Below, one piece after another: positions 1-8,798 of a DNA stretch of 64,000 bases. The notes beneath the pieces are model-generated. The model was not told the origin of the DNA. It searched no databases and saw only the letters and a program-made list of their open reading frames with translations. Numbering within the stretch: the first letter of the stretch is position 1; each line of letters opens with the position of its first letter. The stretch lies in contig NZ_JABASX010000004.1 of NCBI RefSeq assembly GCF_016107655.1, forward strand, positions 186,001-250,000. Reading direction: 5' to 3'. The DNA comes from Brevibacterium antiquum. GTDB lineage: Bacteria > Actinomycetota > Actinomycetes > Actinomycetales > Brevibacteriaceae. A program made the translations under genes and the position numbers.

Positions 1-1
1 C

Positions 2-733
2 GCCGATGAGATCGTTGATGGTCTTGCCGCTGATGCTGGACTCGATGCAGGCGAGCAGCGGCAGCTGCTGGACAACTTCGCTGCCGCAACCCGCAGCGCA
101 CTGCACTTCGGCATCAGCGACAACCTCGTCATCCACGCGTTTGCACAGACGGCCAGGACTACCGGAATCACGTTTGATCTCATCGAGCCGTTCTTCGCCT
201 CAATGCGGGCAGATCTGAGCGCCCCGAGTGCGCCCGTCCGCGGTCTCCCTGCGGACGAACACCGGGATTACGTCTACGGTTCCGCCGAAGTGGTCGGCCT
301 GATGTGCCTCAAGGTCTTCCTCAGCGATCAGAGCCGCACCCCCACCGAGGTTGAGACGCTGGAATTCGGGGCGCGGCAGCTCGGGGCGGCGTTTCAGAAC
401 ATCAACTTCCTCCGCGATCTGGCCGACGACAGTGTGCGCCTCCATCGCAGCTACCTCACCACTGAGACTCGACTCTCAGACTCCGACAAGGCCGCGTGGG
501 TGATCATCATCCGACAGCAGCTCGCAGACGCTCAGGCCACGTTCTCGCTGCTGCCGAAGGATGCCAGAGCAGCGGTGAGAAGTGCTGCTGCACTCTTCGC
601 AGCTCTCAACGACAGGATCGCTCTCACTCCCGTAGATCGCCTCTATCAGGAGCGTGTGCGCATCCCCAACGTGGTGAAGATGCGTCTGGCATCGCGAGCC
701 ATCCTGTCCACTGCAAGGGAAGGACGGCCATGA
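2..733 (+). CDS. crtB: Phytoene synthase CrtB, 5' end outside window
   Basis: This enzyme condenses two geranylgeranyl diphosphates to phytoene, the first committed step of C40 carotenoids. Only the last 243 residues are present; the frame is open from the first base, and family members of about 300 residues imply that roughly 55 are missing. It opens with ADEIVDG, the end of the first aspartate-rich region of squalene/phytoene synthases. Further on it has YVYGSAEVVGLMC and the second signature FQNINFLRDLADD, with the Asp pair that binds the diphosphate through magnesium. Its stop overlaps the crtI start (ATGA), so the two are translationally coupled. The identification is firm; the true start lies upstream of the window. 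Confidence 0.95.
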   Translation, partial: ADEIVDGLAADAGLDAGEQRQLLDNFAAATRSALHFGISDNLVIHAFAQTARTTGITFDLIEPFFASMRADLSAPSAPVRGLPADEHRDYVYGSAEVVGLMCLKVFLSDQSRTPTEVETLEFGARQLGAAFQNINFLRDLADDSVRLHRSYLTTETRLSDSDKAAWVIIIRQQLADAQATFSLLPKDARAAVRSAAALFAALNDRIALTPVDRLYQERVRIPNVVKMRLASRAILSTAREGRP

Positions 734-2364
734 CACAACGCATCGGTGTCATCGGTGGAGGTGCTGCAGGCCTCGCCACCGCAGCCCTGTTGGCGCGCGA
801 AGGACACACCGTTGACCTCTTCGAGCAGAATTCCACGCTCGGCGGTCGTATCGGTTCGATCGAGCGGGACGGCTATCGATTCGACACCGGGCCCTCCTGG
901 TACCTGATGCCGGAGGTCTACGAACACTTCTTCAACCTCGTCGGGACCTCTGCGAGTGCCGAATTGGATCTGCGCAGTCTTGACCCCGCCTACACCGTAT
1001 TCAGCCCCGGCTCGACATCCGCACCAGCGCAGACGATCACGATTCCGCAGGGCAGAGCCCGGGTTCTCGAGGTTTTCGAACGCGTCGAGAGGGGCAGCGG
1101 TCGTTCTCTGGGCCGATACCTGGCATCGGCCGACCGCACCAAGAACATGGCGATCGACTACTTTCTCTACAATCCCTTCACCTCACCGATATCGATGCTT
1201 CGGCCAGAGATCATGACCGCGCTCCCGACCTTGGTTCGTCAGCTCGGCACATCTCTTGAACGCTTCTCCTCGGCCTCGGTGAGGCATCCCATGCTGAGAC
1301 AGATCCTCCAATACCCGGCAATCTTCCTCGGCACGGACCCGCGGACGGCACCTGCGATCTACCACCTGATGAGTGCCTTGGATCTTGACGACGGAGTCCG
1401 ATACCCGATGGGAGGATTCAGAACCATCGTCGACGCATTGACCCGCATCGTCGCAGAATCCGGAGTCCGTGTGCACACCAACGCCGCAGTGGAGCACATA
1501 ACTGCTGTCCCGCGCAGCGGTCGACTCCGGAAAACCACCGGTCTCGTCTGGACGGATCACGAGGGCCGAAAGCACGAACACCGCTGTGACATCGTCGTCT
1601 CCGCCGCTGATCTCCACCACACGGAGACTCAGCTCCTCGATCCTGTCGATCGGAGCTTCCCTGCAAGCTGGTGGGAGAAGGTGACGAGCGGGCCGGGCGC
1701 CATTCTGGTATTCCTAGGAATTGAGGGAGAAGTCCCGCAGCTTCCCCATCACTCACTGTTCTTCACCGACGACTGGTCGACCAACTTCGACGACATCTTC
1801 GGCCCTCGACCGAAGATCTCCTCCCCGGCATCGGCCTATGTGTGCAAACCCAGCCACACCGATCCCAGCGTGGCACCACCCGATCACGAGAATCTATTCA
1901 TCCTCATACCCGTGCCCGCTGATGCAGGCCTGGGCGCAGGCGGCATCGATGGGCAGGGAGATCCGCGCATCGAGCGTGCAGCGGATCGAGCCATCGATCA
2001 GATTGCGCAATGGGCAGGCATTCCTGACTTGAGAGCTCGGATCAGATTTCGGCAGACGCAGGGCCCGACGGATTTCTCCAGCACCTTCAATTCGTGGCTG
2101 GGCGGGATGCTCGGGCCCGCCCATACGCTGCGGCAGAGCGCGATGTTCCGCCAGCAGAATGCCTCCAAGAAAGTGGAGGGACTCTTCTACGCCGGTGCAA
2201 CGACGGCACCCGGTGTCGGTGTGCCGATGTGCCTGATCAGCGCTGAATTGGTTCTCAAACACATCCGCGGAGACTCAAGCCCGGGCCCGCTGCCGGTCGA
2301 AGGCCGCACCTTCGCCGCAGCGATATCTCAGCCGTTGAACTGCTCGAGCTCGTCTGCGCTGTAG
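730..2364 (+). CDS. crtI: Phytoene desaturase CrtI
   Basis: This FAD-dependent desaturase converts phytoene to lycopene. The 544-residue protein starts with a Rossmann FAD motif (GVIGGGAAGLATAALLARE, about residues 5-23), followed by the LGGRIGSIERDGYRFDTGPS region typical of CrtI. Near the C-terminus YAGATTAPGVGVPMCLISAE is the conserved second dinucleotide-contact region. The ATG was chosen because it overlaps the crtB stop and directly precedes the FAD motif; the open frame further upstream is a shadow over crtB. The last 30 or so residues (GDSSPGPLPVEG onwards) look unstructured. They overlap, on the other strand, the end of the small KOW-like gene. No terminator separates the two convergent operons. 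Confidence 0.95.
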   Translation: MTQRIGVIGGGAAGLATAALLAREGHTVDLFEQNSTLGGRIGSIERDGYRFDTGPSWYLMPEVYEHFFNLVGTSASAELDLRSLDPAYTVFSPGSTSAPAQTITIPQGRARVLEVFERVERGSGRSLGRYLASADRTKNMAIDYFLYNPFTSPISMLRPEIMTALPTLVRQLGTSLERFSSASVRHPMLRQILQYPAIFLGTDPRTAPAIYHLMSALDLDDGVRYPMGGFRTIVDALTRIVAESGVRVHTNAAVEHITAVPRSGRLRKTTGLVWTDHEGRKHEHRCDIVVSAADLHHTETQLLDPVDRSFPASWWEKVTSGPGAILVFLGIEGEVPQLPHHSLFFTDDWSTNFDDIFGPRPKISSPASAYVCKPSHTDPSVAPPDHENLFILIPVPADAGLGAGGIDGQGDPRIERAADRAIDQIAQWAGIPDLRARIRFRQTQGPTDFSSTFNSWLGGMLGPAHTLRQSAMFRQQNASKKVEGLFYAGATTAPGVGVPMCLISAELVLKHIRGDSSPGPLPVEGRTFAAAISQPLNCSSSSAL

Positions 2365-2498
2365 TAGTGCTGGGCCAGGTCATTGACCCGAACGAGGTAC
2401 TTGCCCCGTTCCTCGTCGAAGACCTCGACCTTGCCGGTATTGCCATTCATGGGTTCGCCAGTGATCGTCACGGTGTCGCCTGTGTTGAAATCAGCCAT
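2328..2498 (-). CDS. Small KOW-like protein, 56 aa
   Basis: A 56-residue acidic protein that begins MADFNTGDTVTITGEPMNGN and continues GKVEVFDEERGKYLVRV. The alternation of a GDTV strand, a glycine turn and a GKV strand resembles KOW/SH3-like barrels that bind RNA or ribosomal partners; the function is unknown. It starts 3 nt after the stop of the SDR gene, with GAGG inside that stop region, so it is probably translated by coupling as the last gene of the carotenoid-photolyase operon. Its 3' end overlaps the crtI 3' end by 37 nt on the opposite strand. The conserved-looking fold and tight spacing argue that it is real; I cannot name it further. Confidence 0.7.
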   Translation of the reverse strand: MADFNTGDTVTITGEPMNGNTGKVEVFDEERGKYLVRVNDLAQHYYSADELEQFNG

Positions 2499-2501
2499 AC
2501 C

Positions 2502-3329
2502 TCAGTTTAGGCGCGCCGGCGCGGGATCGCGTAACTGGTGCCGGTATCCGTCTCGAAACGTCGGAAAATCCAACGATCCGATGAAGTCACGGAGCCGGGT
2601 GTTCTCGATCCGTCTTCCCGCCTCGGGCTCTTCCCTCAGGTCTGGCGGAGCCGAGACTTTCAGCGAGGAGGCCAGGAATCCCACGACCTCGCCCAGCTGA
2701 ACTGGACACGAATCCGCAGCATGTAACAGCTGCGGCGGGTCAGAAGTGAACAGGAGAGCTTCCAAGACTCGGATGAGATCTCGGCAGTGAATGCGATTCG
2801 TCCACCGTCGGTAGTTCACTGCTCGGCCGGAGAGGACTCCGTCGACGAGGCGAGAATCCTCGCGACCATAGATCCCGGCGGCCCGAACGATCGAGGCGGA
2901 AGGGAACGTGCTGCGAATCAGATTCTCGGTCTCCCAGAGAGTGCGTGCAGGACCCGACTCAGGCCGGGGCACAGTGTCCTCATCAGCGGTCTCGCCAGGC
3001 GACGCACTGCCGAGGACCCGAGTCGAGGACACGAGGATCACCCGCTTGGGTCGGGATCTGAGGATGCTGATCAGACCCTCGACCCCATGGCGATACGTCT
3101 GCTCATAACTTGCATCGGAATAGTCATCGGGAGTCAGCGTGATGACCACTGCATCGATGCCGTCGATGGTGGTGTCGCCGGGGTTGCCGAGGTCCACCGC
3201 AAGCGTTTCGAACGAGTCGGGAAGCTGCTCGGTGTGCCGGCGTGCACCGACGACCTCATGGCCGCTTCGCACCAGCCGCAGGCCCAGGCGAGTTCCGAGA
3301 TCACCACATCCTGCTAGAAGCACCTTCAT
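2502..3329 (-). CDS. NAD(P)-binding SDR/epimerase-like protein
   Basis: A 275-residue atypical short-chain dehydrogenase of the YeeZ type. It begins MKVLLAGCGDLGTRLGLRLV, a Gly-rich dinucleotide motif of the GxGxxG kind, and later has VILVSSTRVLG followed by RAAGIYG, which correspond to the active-site Ser region and the sugar-binding loop of extended SDRs. A canonical YxxxK pair is not obvious, so the catalytic reaction cannot be assigned. The start overlaps the photolyase stop by 4 nt (ATGA), and the KOW-like gene follows 3 nt behind, placing it inside the crtE-to-photolyase operon. A role in redox or nucleotide-sugar chemistry is only inference. Confidence 0.8.
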   Translation of the reverse strand: MKVLLAGCGDLGTRLGLRLVRSGHEVVGARRHTEQLPDSFETLAVDLGNPGDTTIDGIDAVVITLTPDDYSDASYEQTYRHGVEGLISILRSRPKRVILVSSTRVLGSASPGETADEDTVPRPESGPARTLWETENLIRSTFPSASIVRAAGIYGREDSRLVDGVLSGRAVNYRRWTNRIHCRDLIRVLEALLFTSDPPQLLHAADSCPVQLGEVVGFLASSLKVSAPPDLREEPEAGRRIENTRLRDFIGSLDFPTFRDGYRHQLRDPAPARLN

Positions 3330-4825
3330 GATCGGACCGCCTTCGTATCGTCATCGCCTGCGGACGTAGTTTCTGCGGACACAGCTCCTGCGGACATATT
3401 CTTCATCCGGTCGTAGGCACTCAACGCGGCCTGTCGCGAATCCGCCAGGTCAACGATGGGAGCAGGCGCCGCTGCTGGGGGATACGGAAGCCAGTCGTCG
3501 ACGTAGGCGCCGTCGGGATCGAAGCGTTCGCGTTGGCGTTCGGGATTGAAGACTCGGAAATAGGGAGCGGCATCGGCTCCGCTTCCCGCGACCCACTGCC
3601 AGGAGACCGGGTTGTTGGCCTCATCGGCGTCGACGAGGGTGTCCCAGAACCACTGCTCACCGCACCACCAATGCTGGAGGAGGTTCTTGGTGAGAAAGCT
3701 CGCCGTGACCATCCGAACTCGATTGTGCATCCACCCGGTCTCCCACAGCTGGGCCATGCCGGCATCGACGAGCGGATAGCCTGTGGCCCCCGACCTCCAG
3801 TGGGCCAGAGCCTCATCGTCGTCTTCGTAGGGGAAGTTTCGGAACTCACTCCTGATCGGCGTGGAGTCGATGTCGGGGTAGTGGTAGGTCAGATGCCAGG
3901 AGAATTCGCGCCAGTAGAGCTGACGGACCCATGCTGCGCGGTCGTCTGGGGTAACGGACGTCGTCGTCTGGGCGGCGTGGAGGAGCTGCCGCGGTGACAG
4001 TTCTCCGAACCGCAGCCTCGGCGAGAGTCGAGAGGTGCTGTTGGCATCCGAGGGAACATCCCTGGTAGAGCTGTAGCCGTCGATGCCCAGCGCCAGATCG
4101 TCGAGCTGGTCGGCAGCGGCCCGGGTTCCCGGCAGCCAGTGGCAGGCGATGGTGTCCTGCCACCATCGGGGGCCGCGGACTGCAGCGAAATGTCTAGAAC
4201 CGGTCCCTGTGCCGTCGAGGAGTCCCAGTCCGTCGAGGTCGGTTACGGCTGTGCAGCCTCGCGCGGATTCCACCAGGGACGGGTCGATTGGTGACTGTGG
4301 TTCGGGCGTCGGCAGCACGTCACCGACTTCACGTCCTGACACGGCTTTCCAGAACGGAGTGAAGACCTTGTAGTGGTCACCACCTTGAGGTGCGGCCGTC
4401 CAAGGTTCGACGAGGAGAGACCCGATGTGGGAATGGACAGCGAAGCCCTGCTCGCGAAGTACGGTCTTGATCTGGCTGTCAAGAGCCCGGGAGGCGGGGG
4501 CGTAACGGCGCGACCATCGGACCGCGCCGACGCCGAGGCTGTCGGCCAGCTGCGGAATGATCTCAGCCGCCTCTCCTGCAGCGAAGATCAGAGGAATTCC
4601 CAGATCAGAGAGTTCTTGGTGGAGAACGGCCAACGATTCGTGCGCCCACCACCGGCTGGCCCCGCCCAGTGATCGTGGCCCCAGTCCCTGATTGTCGCGA
4701 GCCTCACGAATCCACACGGCGATGACGCGGCCATCGGCACGCGCCGCCGTGAGTGCTGCGTGGTCACTCACGCGCAGGTCATCACGAAACCACACCAGAG
4801 TGAGGTCCTCGTCGGTCGTGCCCAT
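3326..4825 (-). CDS. phr: Deoxyribodipyrimidine photolyase
   Basis: This flavoprotein repairs UV-induced pyrimidine dimers using blue light. The 499-residue protein has the N-terminal antenna-binding Rossmann domain (LVWFRDDLRVSDHAAL near the start) and the C-terminal FAD domain with RQLYWREFSWHL, TGYPLVDAGMAQLWETGWMH and NNPVSWQWVAGSGADAAPY. These include the Trp/Asn/Asp residues of the FAD pocket in class I photolyase/cryptochromes. The ATG that overlaps the tspO stop was preferred over a longer upstream frame, because the protein fold begins there. Placement in the carotenoid operon fits shared protection against light. A cryptochrome role cannot be excluded by sequence alone. Confidence 0.93.
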   Translation of the reverse strand: MGTTDEDLTLVWFRDDLRVSDHAALTAARADGRVIAVWIREARDNQGLGPRSLGGASRWWAHESLAVLHQELSDLGIPLIFAAGEAAEIIPQLADSLGVGAVRWSRRYAPASRALDSQIKTVLREQGFAVHSHIGSLLVEPWTAAPQGGDHYKVFTPFWKAVSGREVGDVLPTPEPQSPIDPSLVESARGCTAVTDLDGLGLLDGTGTGSRHFAAVRGPRWWQDTIACHWLPGTRAAADQLDDLALGIDGYSSTRDVPSDANSTSRLSPRLRFGELSPRQLLHAAQTTTSVTPDDRAAWVRQLYWREFSWHLTYHYPDIDSTPIRSEFRNFPYEDDDEALAHWRSGATGYPLVDAGMAQLWETGWMHNRVRMVTASFLTKNLLQHWWCGEQWFWDTLVDADEANNPVSWQWVAGSGADAAPYFRVFNPERQRERFDPDGAYVDDWLPYPPAAAPAPIVDLADSRQAALSAYDRMKNMSAGAVSAETTSAGDDDTKAVRS

Positions 4826-5307
4826 CAGCGATCGCTCGGATTGAGACGCAGGATCTCCGCGTTGAGAACTGTCGCGAATCCCACCCACGCCGCGTACGGT
4901 GCGAGCGCTGCCGCCGAGACCCGATCGACCTTGGCAGCCTTCGTCAGCAGTCTCAGCGTCGATGCTTCCAATACGGTCGAGGCGAGGAGAGAAGCATCCG
5001 GACGCCGAGCGGAGAAGAACAGCCAACTCCATGCCACATTGACTGCCATGTTCGCCCCCAACTCACCCAGATACGCTCGTCGGTCCCGACTGTTCGGCAA
5101 GCGATTCAGAACGCGGCCCGATGCGAATGCTGTCAACGAATACAAGGTTGTCCACGCGGGCCCGAAGACCCGGGACGGTGGTTGCCATGCAGGCTTCTTC
5201 AAGTTCGAATACCAAGCAGAGTCGACCTTTGTACCGAGTGCACCGAGCGTGGCTGCTCCGGCACACACAGCCGACGGAAGTATAAAGCGTGTCCAGTCAG
5301 TGCTCAT
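4825..5307 (-). CDS. tspO: TspO/MBR family membrane protein
   Basis: A 160-residue integral membrane protein of the tryptophan-rich sensory protein (TspO/peripheral benzodiazepine receptor) family, which binds tetrapyrroles and modulates pigment and stress responses. The signatures are WYSNLKKPAWQPPSRVFGPAWTTLYSL in the first loop (the family's W-Y-xLxKPxWxPP and FGPxWTxLY elements) and NVAWSWLFF in the fourth helix. About five transmembrane helices are visible, as expected. It starts 30 nt after the crtU stop and overlaps the photolyase start by one base. In several carotenoid- and photosynthesis-bearing bacteria tspO sits with pigment genes, so the context supports a light or oxidative-stress link. 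Confidence 0.92.
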   Translation of the reverse strand: MSTDWTRFILPSAVCAGAATLGALGTKVDSAWYSNLKKPAWQPPSRVFGPAWTTLYSLTAFASGRVLNRLPNSRDRRAYLGELGANMAVNVAWSWLFFSARRPDASLLASTVLEASTLRLLTKAAKVDRVSAAALAPYAAWVGFATVLNAEILRLNPSDR

Positions 5308-5337
5308 GAGTTCCTCTCTGTGATTCGCAGTGATGTC

Positions 5338-6909
5338 TCATCCGCCCAGCCTGCCCAGCACCCCGCGCCCCAGGCGCCCGAGCACGCCGCGTCTCAGCAG
5401 TCCGCGAGTCGGTGGTGACCACAGCGGGGTTCCTTCGACCCTCCACGAGGCGAGAAGGTGATTGGCCGCCATATAACCGGTCGTTGTAGCACGTTCCATG
5501 AGCGCCACAGGCAAGTCGCAGCGCACATAGTCACCGGCGATGACGAGACCCGGAATCGGGGTGGCAGCTTCGGGCCGCTCATCCCAGGGGCGGGTGTCCG
5601 TCAACGCGCAGTCTGCTTCGATGAGCAGCTCTTGGTCGACGATGGGCAGATGGGCGGTTTCGGGGTAGACCTGATGCAGGTCCGAAAGCAGGCGGGTCAC
5701 GATGCTTGCCCTGTCCCGCTCAGACGGATCAGCGCCGATGTCGAGCGCGTAGGCGTGAAGTTCCAGAACCGAACCGTTGTGGGATTGCGCCCACTGCTTG
5801 GCCCCTTCCTCGAAGCGTTCGAGCACCGAGACATTGTCGAGGACGTCATATCCGCTGGTGCCCAAGAACTCCGGCCGATGGTCAGCCACGGGAGCCCCGA
5901 GCCAGAGACGAAGCACCGCGAAAGCCGGTGCGTTGGTCAGCGAGTCGAGGTTCTCCAGCCATCCTTGCGCGGCGGGAGCGGTGCGTACGATCGAGTCGCG
6001 GCTGACTTTCAGCAGCTCACGAGCTCGCGCGGGATCGGCCGCGAGGACAACTGCATCGCCGTGGACCTCCTGGCGCTCGGTCGACACCATCCAACCCGAC
6101 GAGGTGGCTTCAAGCGAGGTCACCATCTCCCCGGTGCGGATCTGCACACCGATTTCGGTGAGATAGTCGGCCAGAGGGGCCCAGAGAGCGGTGTCGTAGT
6201 CATCGACGGGGACGTCGAAGAGCAGGCCCTCTGCCGATCCGGCGAAGTAGGTGTGGAACATGGCGATGAGCTCACCGGCGGAGAAATCTTGCGGATCGGC
6301 GAAGAAGGAACGTGCGAACACCTCAAGAGCCAGATGTCGAGCTTCGTCGGGGAAGCGCAGCCGGTCGAGGAAGTCGGCGGCGGACTCACCATCGTAACGT
6401 CGATAGGTGGCGGGAAACTCGACGTCGATGAGTTCAACCGCAGCCGGGATGTCGACGTCGAGGAGCCGGCGGAGGGGAAACGTCGGACTCTGCCAGACGA
6501 ACCCGAGGAGATTGAACGGTGGAGTCCGGGGGATCGAGGCGAAGGTGTCCGTGGAGCCTCGGCGATGGCGGAGGGGGTAGTCGTCGACGGGCTGCAGGCG
6601 GTGAAGCTCGGGATCTGCCCGACTGAGCAGATCGCGAAGGTTGTAGTACTGCCGAAAGAATGCGTGGAATCCCCTGCTCATGGTCCGACCGTCTCCGACC
6701 GGCCATGCGCCCACACGCCCGCCGAGGTGGTGCTCGGCCTCAATCACAGTGACCGTGACGCCGTGTTCGGCGAGGATCGTGGCCGCGGCCAATCCCGCGA
6801 TGCCCCCGCCGATGACCGTGACCCGTTTGGGTCGGAGAGGGCGAGGGCGTCCCTGCGGTGCGGGGATGTTCTGCGCACGTCGATCTCTGGGTCGTGGTCC
6901 AGGTGTCAT
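5338..6909 (-). CDS. crtU: Carotene desaturase/methyltransferase CrtU
   Basis: CrtU converts the beta-ionone rings of beta-carotene into aromatic phi-rings, giving isorenieratene. The 523-residue FAD enzyme has an N-terminal extension followed by VTVIGGGIAGLAAATILAEHG (dinucleotide-binding motif near residue 30), then HHLGGRVGAW, and ends with the FAD C-terminal region GLVIAGDYVRCDLPVALMERAT. These features mark the CrtI/CrtU amine-oxidoreductase superfamily. The ATG was chosen because it overlaps the crtYd stop by 4 nt. The C-terminus ends in a short repeated GRGVLGRLG tail. Position directly behind the two lycopene cyclase genes makes the isorenieratene assignment strong, although the sequence alone does not exclude another carotene oxidoreductase. 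Confidence 0.9.
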   Translation of the reverse strand: MTPGPRPRDRRAQNIPAPQGRPRPLRPKRVTVIGGGIAGLAAATILAEHGVTVTVIEAEHHLGGRVGAWPVGDGRTMSRGFHAFFRQYYNLRDLLSRADPELHRLQPVDDYPLRHRRGSTDTFASIPRTPPFNLLGFVWQSPTFPLRRLLDVDIPAAVELIDVEFPATYRRYDGESAADFLDRLRFPDEARHLALEVFARSFFADPQDFSAGELIAMFHTYFAGSAEGLLFDVPVDDYDTALWAPLADYLTEIGVQIRTGEMVTSLEATSSGWMVSTERQEVHGDAVVLAADPARARELLKVSRDSIVRTAPAAQGWLENLDSLTNAPAFAVLRLWLGAPVADHRPEFLGTSGYDVLDNVSVLERFEEGAKQWAQSHNGSVLELHAYALDIGADPSERDRASIVTRLLSDLHQVYPETAHLPIVDQELLIEADCALTDTRPWDERPEAATPIPGLVIAGDYVRCDLPVALMERATTTGYMAANHLLASWRVEGTPLWSPPTRGLLRRGVLGRLGRGVLGRLGG

Positions 6910-7232
6910 TCGGTGCCCTTCTGCAAACGGTTGAGCTGCCATTGCCACACCATGAGCACAGAGGTGATCATGGCGAATCCGAATCCGAAGTCTTCGATCG
7001 GGATGTCCCAGGGGAAGCGCAGATTCAGGAACTGAGACGGGTTGTAGATGACGATGGGATCGGTCAGTTTGGTCAGCCAGCCGTCGACCAGGCATTGGAA
7101 TCCCAGACAGATGGCGAGCGCGGCCCAGTACTTCGCACGTCGGAAGATCCCGCTGCGAAAGACGAAGGCCTCGAGCCCGATGACGACCAGCATCCCGAGG
7201 ATCGTCATCAGCGTGTATTCAGGCACTACCAT
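6906..7232 (-). CDS. crtYd: Lycopene cyclase subunit CrtYd
   Basis: One half of the heterodimeric lycopene beta-cyclase found in actinobacteria. The 108-residue protein has three hydrophobic helices and the motif RFPWDIPIEDFGFGFAMIT, in which the PxE(E/D) core matches the active-site loop of the CrtYc/CrtYd/CarR family. The start ATG lies just behind GGGGAGG and inside the end of crtYc (14-nt overlap), so both subunits should be made in equal amounts. Its own stop overlaps the crtU start. The partner is CrtYc, and the substrate is lycopene from CrtI. Confidence 0.9.
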   Translation of the reverse strand: MVVPEYTLMTILGMLVVIGLEAFVFRSGIFRRAKYWAALAICLGFQCLVDGWLTKLTDPIVIYNPSQFLNLRFPWDIPIEDFGFGFAMITSVLMVWQWQLNRLQKGTE

Positions 7233-7572
7233 TGCCTCCCCTTCTGCTCTTGGCCTTCTTCGTGAAGAAGTTGAGCACGGTGCCCACAGCTTCGTAGCTG
7301 AGCAGGGCGCAGATCGGGATGACGATGAAGAAGACGATCTCTTCCAACGGCAGGTTGCCGAGGTGGATGCCGGTGACGTACTTCGGGTTGTAGGTCCAAT
7401 GATCGCGGGAAATGGCGACAACGTCCCAGAGCGAGAAGATGAGGACGATCGGAACAAGAGATCCGATCAGGATCTTCCAGCGTCGATACACCTTGGCGGA
7501 GAACACCAGCTCCAGAGGAAGCGTGATCAGCAGGCAGGCACCCATCAGCGCCAGATATTCGAATGAACTCAT
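7219..7572 (-). CDS. crtYc: Lycopene cyclase subunit CrtYc
   Basis: The other half of the heterodimeric lycopene cyclase. It is a 117-residue membrane protein with an N-terminal ALMGACLLITLPLELVF helix and the family motif HLGNLPLEEIVFFIVIP, whose PLEE residues are conserved in cyclases of this type. The ATG overlaps the P450 stop by 4 nt, and the gene overlaps crtYd by 14 nt. A longer upstream open frame lies inside the P450 gene and is not used. Together with CrtYd it closes both ends of lycopene to form beta-carotene before CrtU acts. Confidence 0.9.
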   Translation of the reverse strand: MSSFEYLALMGACLLITLPLELVFSAKVYRRWKILIGSLVPIVLIFSLWDVVAISRDHWTYNPKYVTGIHLGNLPLEEIVFFIVIPICALLSYEAVGTVLNFFTKKAKSRRGGNGSA

Positions 7573-8798
7573 ATCGGCTCTCTCGTGGCTGCTGGACGCG
7601 ACCTTTCCATCAGGCTCAGGTCCATGCCGCGCAGACGGTACCCCTCGATGAGGTTGTCCCAGCTGATTTCGGGCTTCCGGAGGATGCGTGGGCCGATGGC
7701 CAGGAGCTTGTGGACAAGGGCATCGGTTTCGTAGAGAGCCAGTGGCTGGCCGGGGCACGCGTGGGCTCCGTCGCTGAAGCTCAGCCCCGTCGCGGCCTTC
7801 CCCCGTCCGAGATCGCGCCCGGGGATGATCGTCTCCGGGGCGGTTCCCATTGCCTGTGGGTCGGTGTTGGTCTGTCTCACACACACGTCGATCAGGTCGC
7901 CTGCGGAGATGGTGTGGGGGCATCCGTTGTCCGAGACCTCGATATCGGCTTGCGCTCGACGGTAGAGGTGGCCGACGACAGGGTCGAGGCGGATGATCTC
8001 CTCGAGGATCTTCAGACGGGTGGGCTGTGAGGACACGGTGTAGCGACGGCCCAGCTCTTCGTCCGTCAGCAGGTGCCAACACGCCATGGTGATGAATTCG
8101 CGAGTCGTCACCATGCCGGCGGTGCCGTAGGTCATGCACTCGACGAGGATGTCGGCGGTGCTGTAGCCGGCGGAGAGCAGATGCGAGAGCACATCGTCGC
8201 GGCGTCGTCTGCGCCGGGAGCGGATCGCCGGTTGCACATCGTGAACGTAGAACCGTCCGATGGGCAAGAGGCCGTTGACGGCCGCCTGGGCCCATTGCCG
8301 ACGGGTTCGGCCCATCGCAGGAGCGGCGAGGTCGACTGGCGGCTGTCGGAAGAACCCGACGAGACGCTTGGCCATCGCATCGGTGGAGGACTCGGTCAGT
8401 CCCACGATCTCGGCGGTGACTTCGACCGAATAGTTCAGAGCCGCCTCATCGAGGCGAAGCCCGCCGTTCGCGACGGCGCGGTCGACGAGGGCTTGAGCGC
8501 GCTCGTTGATGAATTCTCCGTACTTCGCAGACACCACCGCGGGGGCGAAGTAGCGAGCGACCTCTTTGCGCTGAGAATCGTGATCGTCACCGTCTGAGAT
8601 CAGTATGGGGTGTTTCCGAAAGTACCCGCGCGGGATCTTCTCTGCGGTGAATCCTGCCTGAGTGGTCCGGTGACGCGCACGCAGCACGGTAGTGGCTGCC
8701 TCGTAGGAGCGGATCCTCCACATGGTTCCATCGTGCTCGACGCGAGGTTCGGTCTCGTCGTGTGCTCCCACTGCTTTTCGCATGCCCGCCGAGTTCAT
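7569..8798 (-). CDS. Cytochrome P450 of the carotenoid operon
   Basis: A 409-residue soluble bacterial P450. The heme-binding loop FSDGAHACPG fits FxxGxxxCxG, with the thiolate ligand at Cys348, and a Gly-Thr-Ala I-helix stretch (YGTAGMVTT) is visible. It is translationally coupled on both sides (ATGA overlaps with crtE and crtYc). In Brevibacterium linens a P450 next to the crt genes has been linked to hydroxylation of isorenieratene to the 3- and 3,3'-hydroxylated pigments, and this gene sits in the matching place. That function is inferred from position and family; the substrate cannot be read from the sequence. Confidence 0.88.
   Translation of the reverse strand: MNSAGMRKAVGAHDETEPRVEHDGTMWRIRSYEAATTVLRARHRTTQAGFTAEKIPRGYFRKHPILISDGDDHDSQRKEVARYFAPAVVSAKYGEFINERAQALVDRAVANGGLRLDEAALNYSVEVTAEIVGLTESSTDAMAKRLVGFFRQPPVDLAAPAMGRTRRQWAQAAVNGLLPIGRFYVHDVQPAIRSRRRRRRDDVLSHLLSAGYSTADILVECMTYGTAGMVTTREFITMACWHLLTDEELGRRYTVSSQPTRLKILEEIIRLDPVVGHLYRRAQADIEVSDNGCPHTISAGDLIDVCVRQTNTDPQAMGTAPETIIPGRDLGRGKAATGLSFSDGAHACPGQPLALYETDALVHKLLAIGPRILRKPEISWDNLIEGYRLRGMDLSLMERSRPAATREPI

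Noticed and set aside
5458..7035. 525-codon open frame on the plus strand opposite crtU
   Set aside because: It is the antisense shadow of a GC-rich gene: no family motif, low-complexity composition, and crtU on the other strand has full FAD motifs and operon overlaps.
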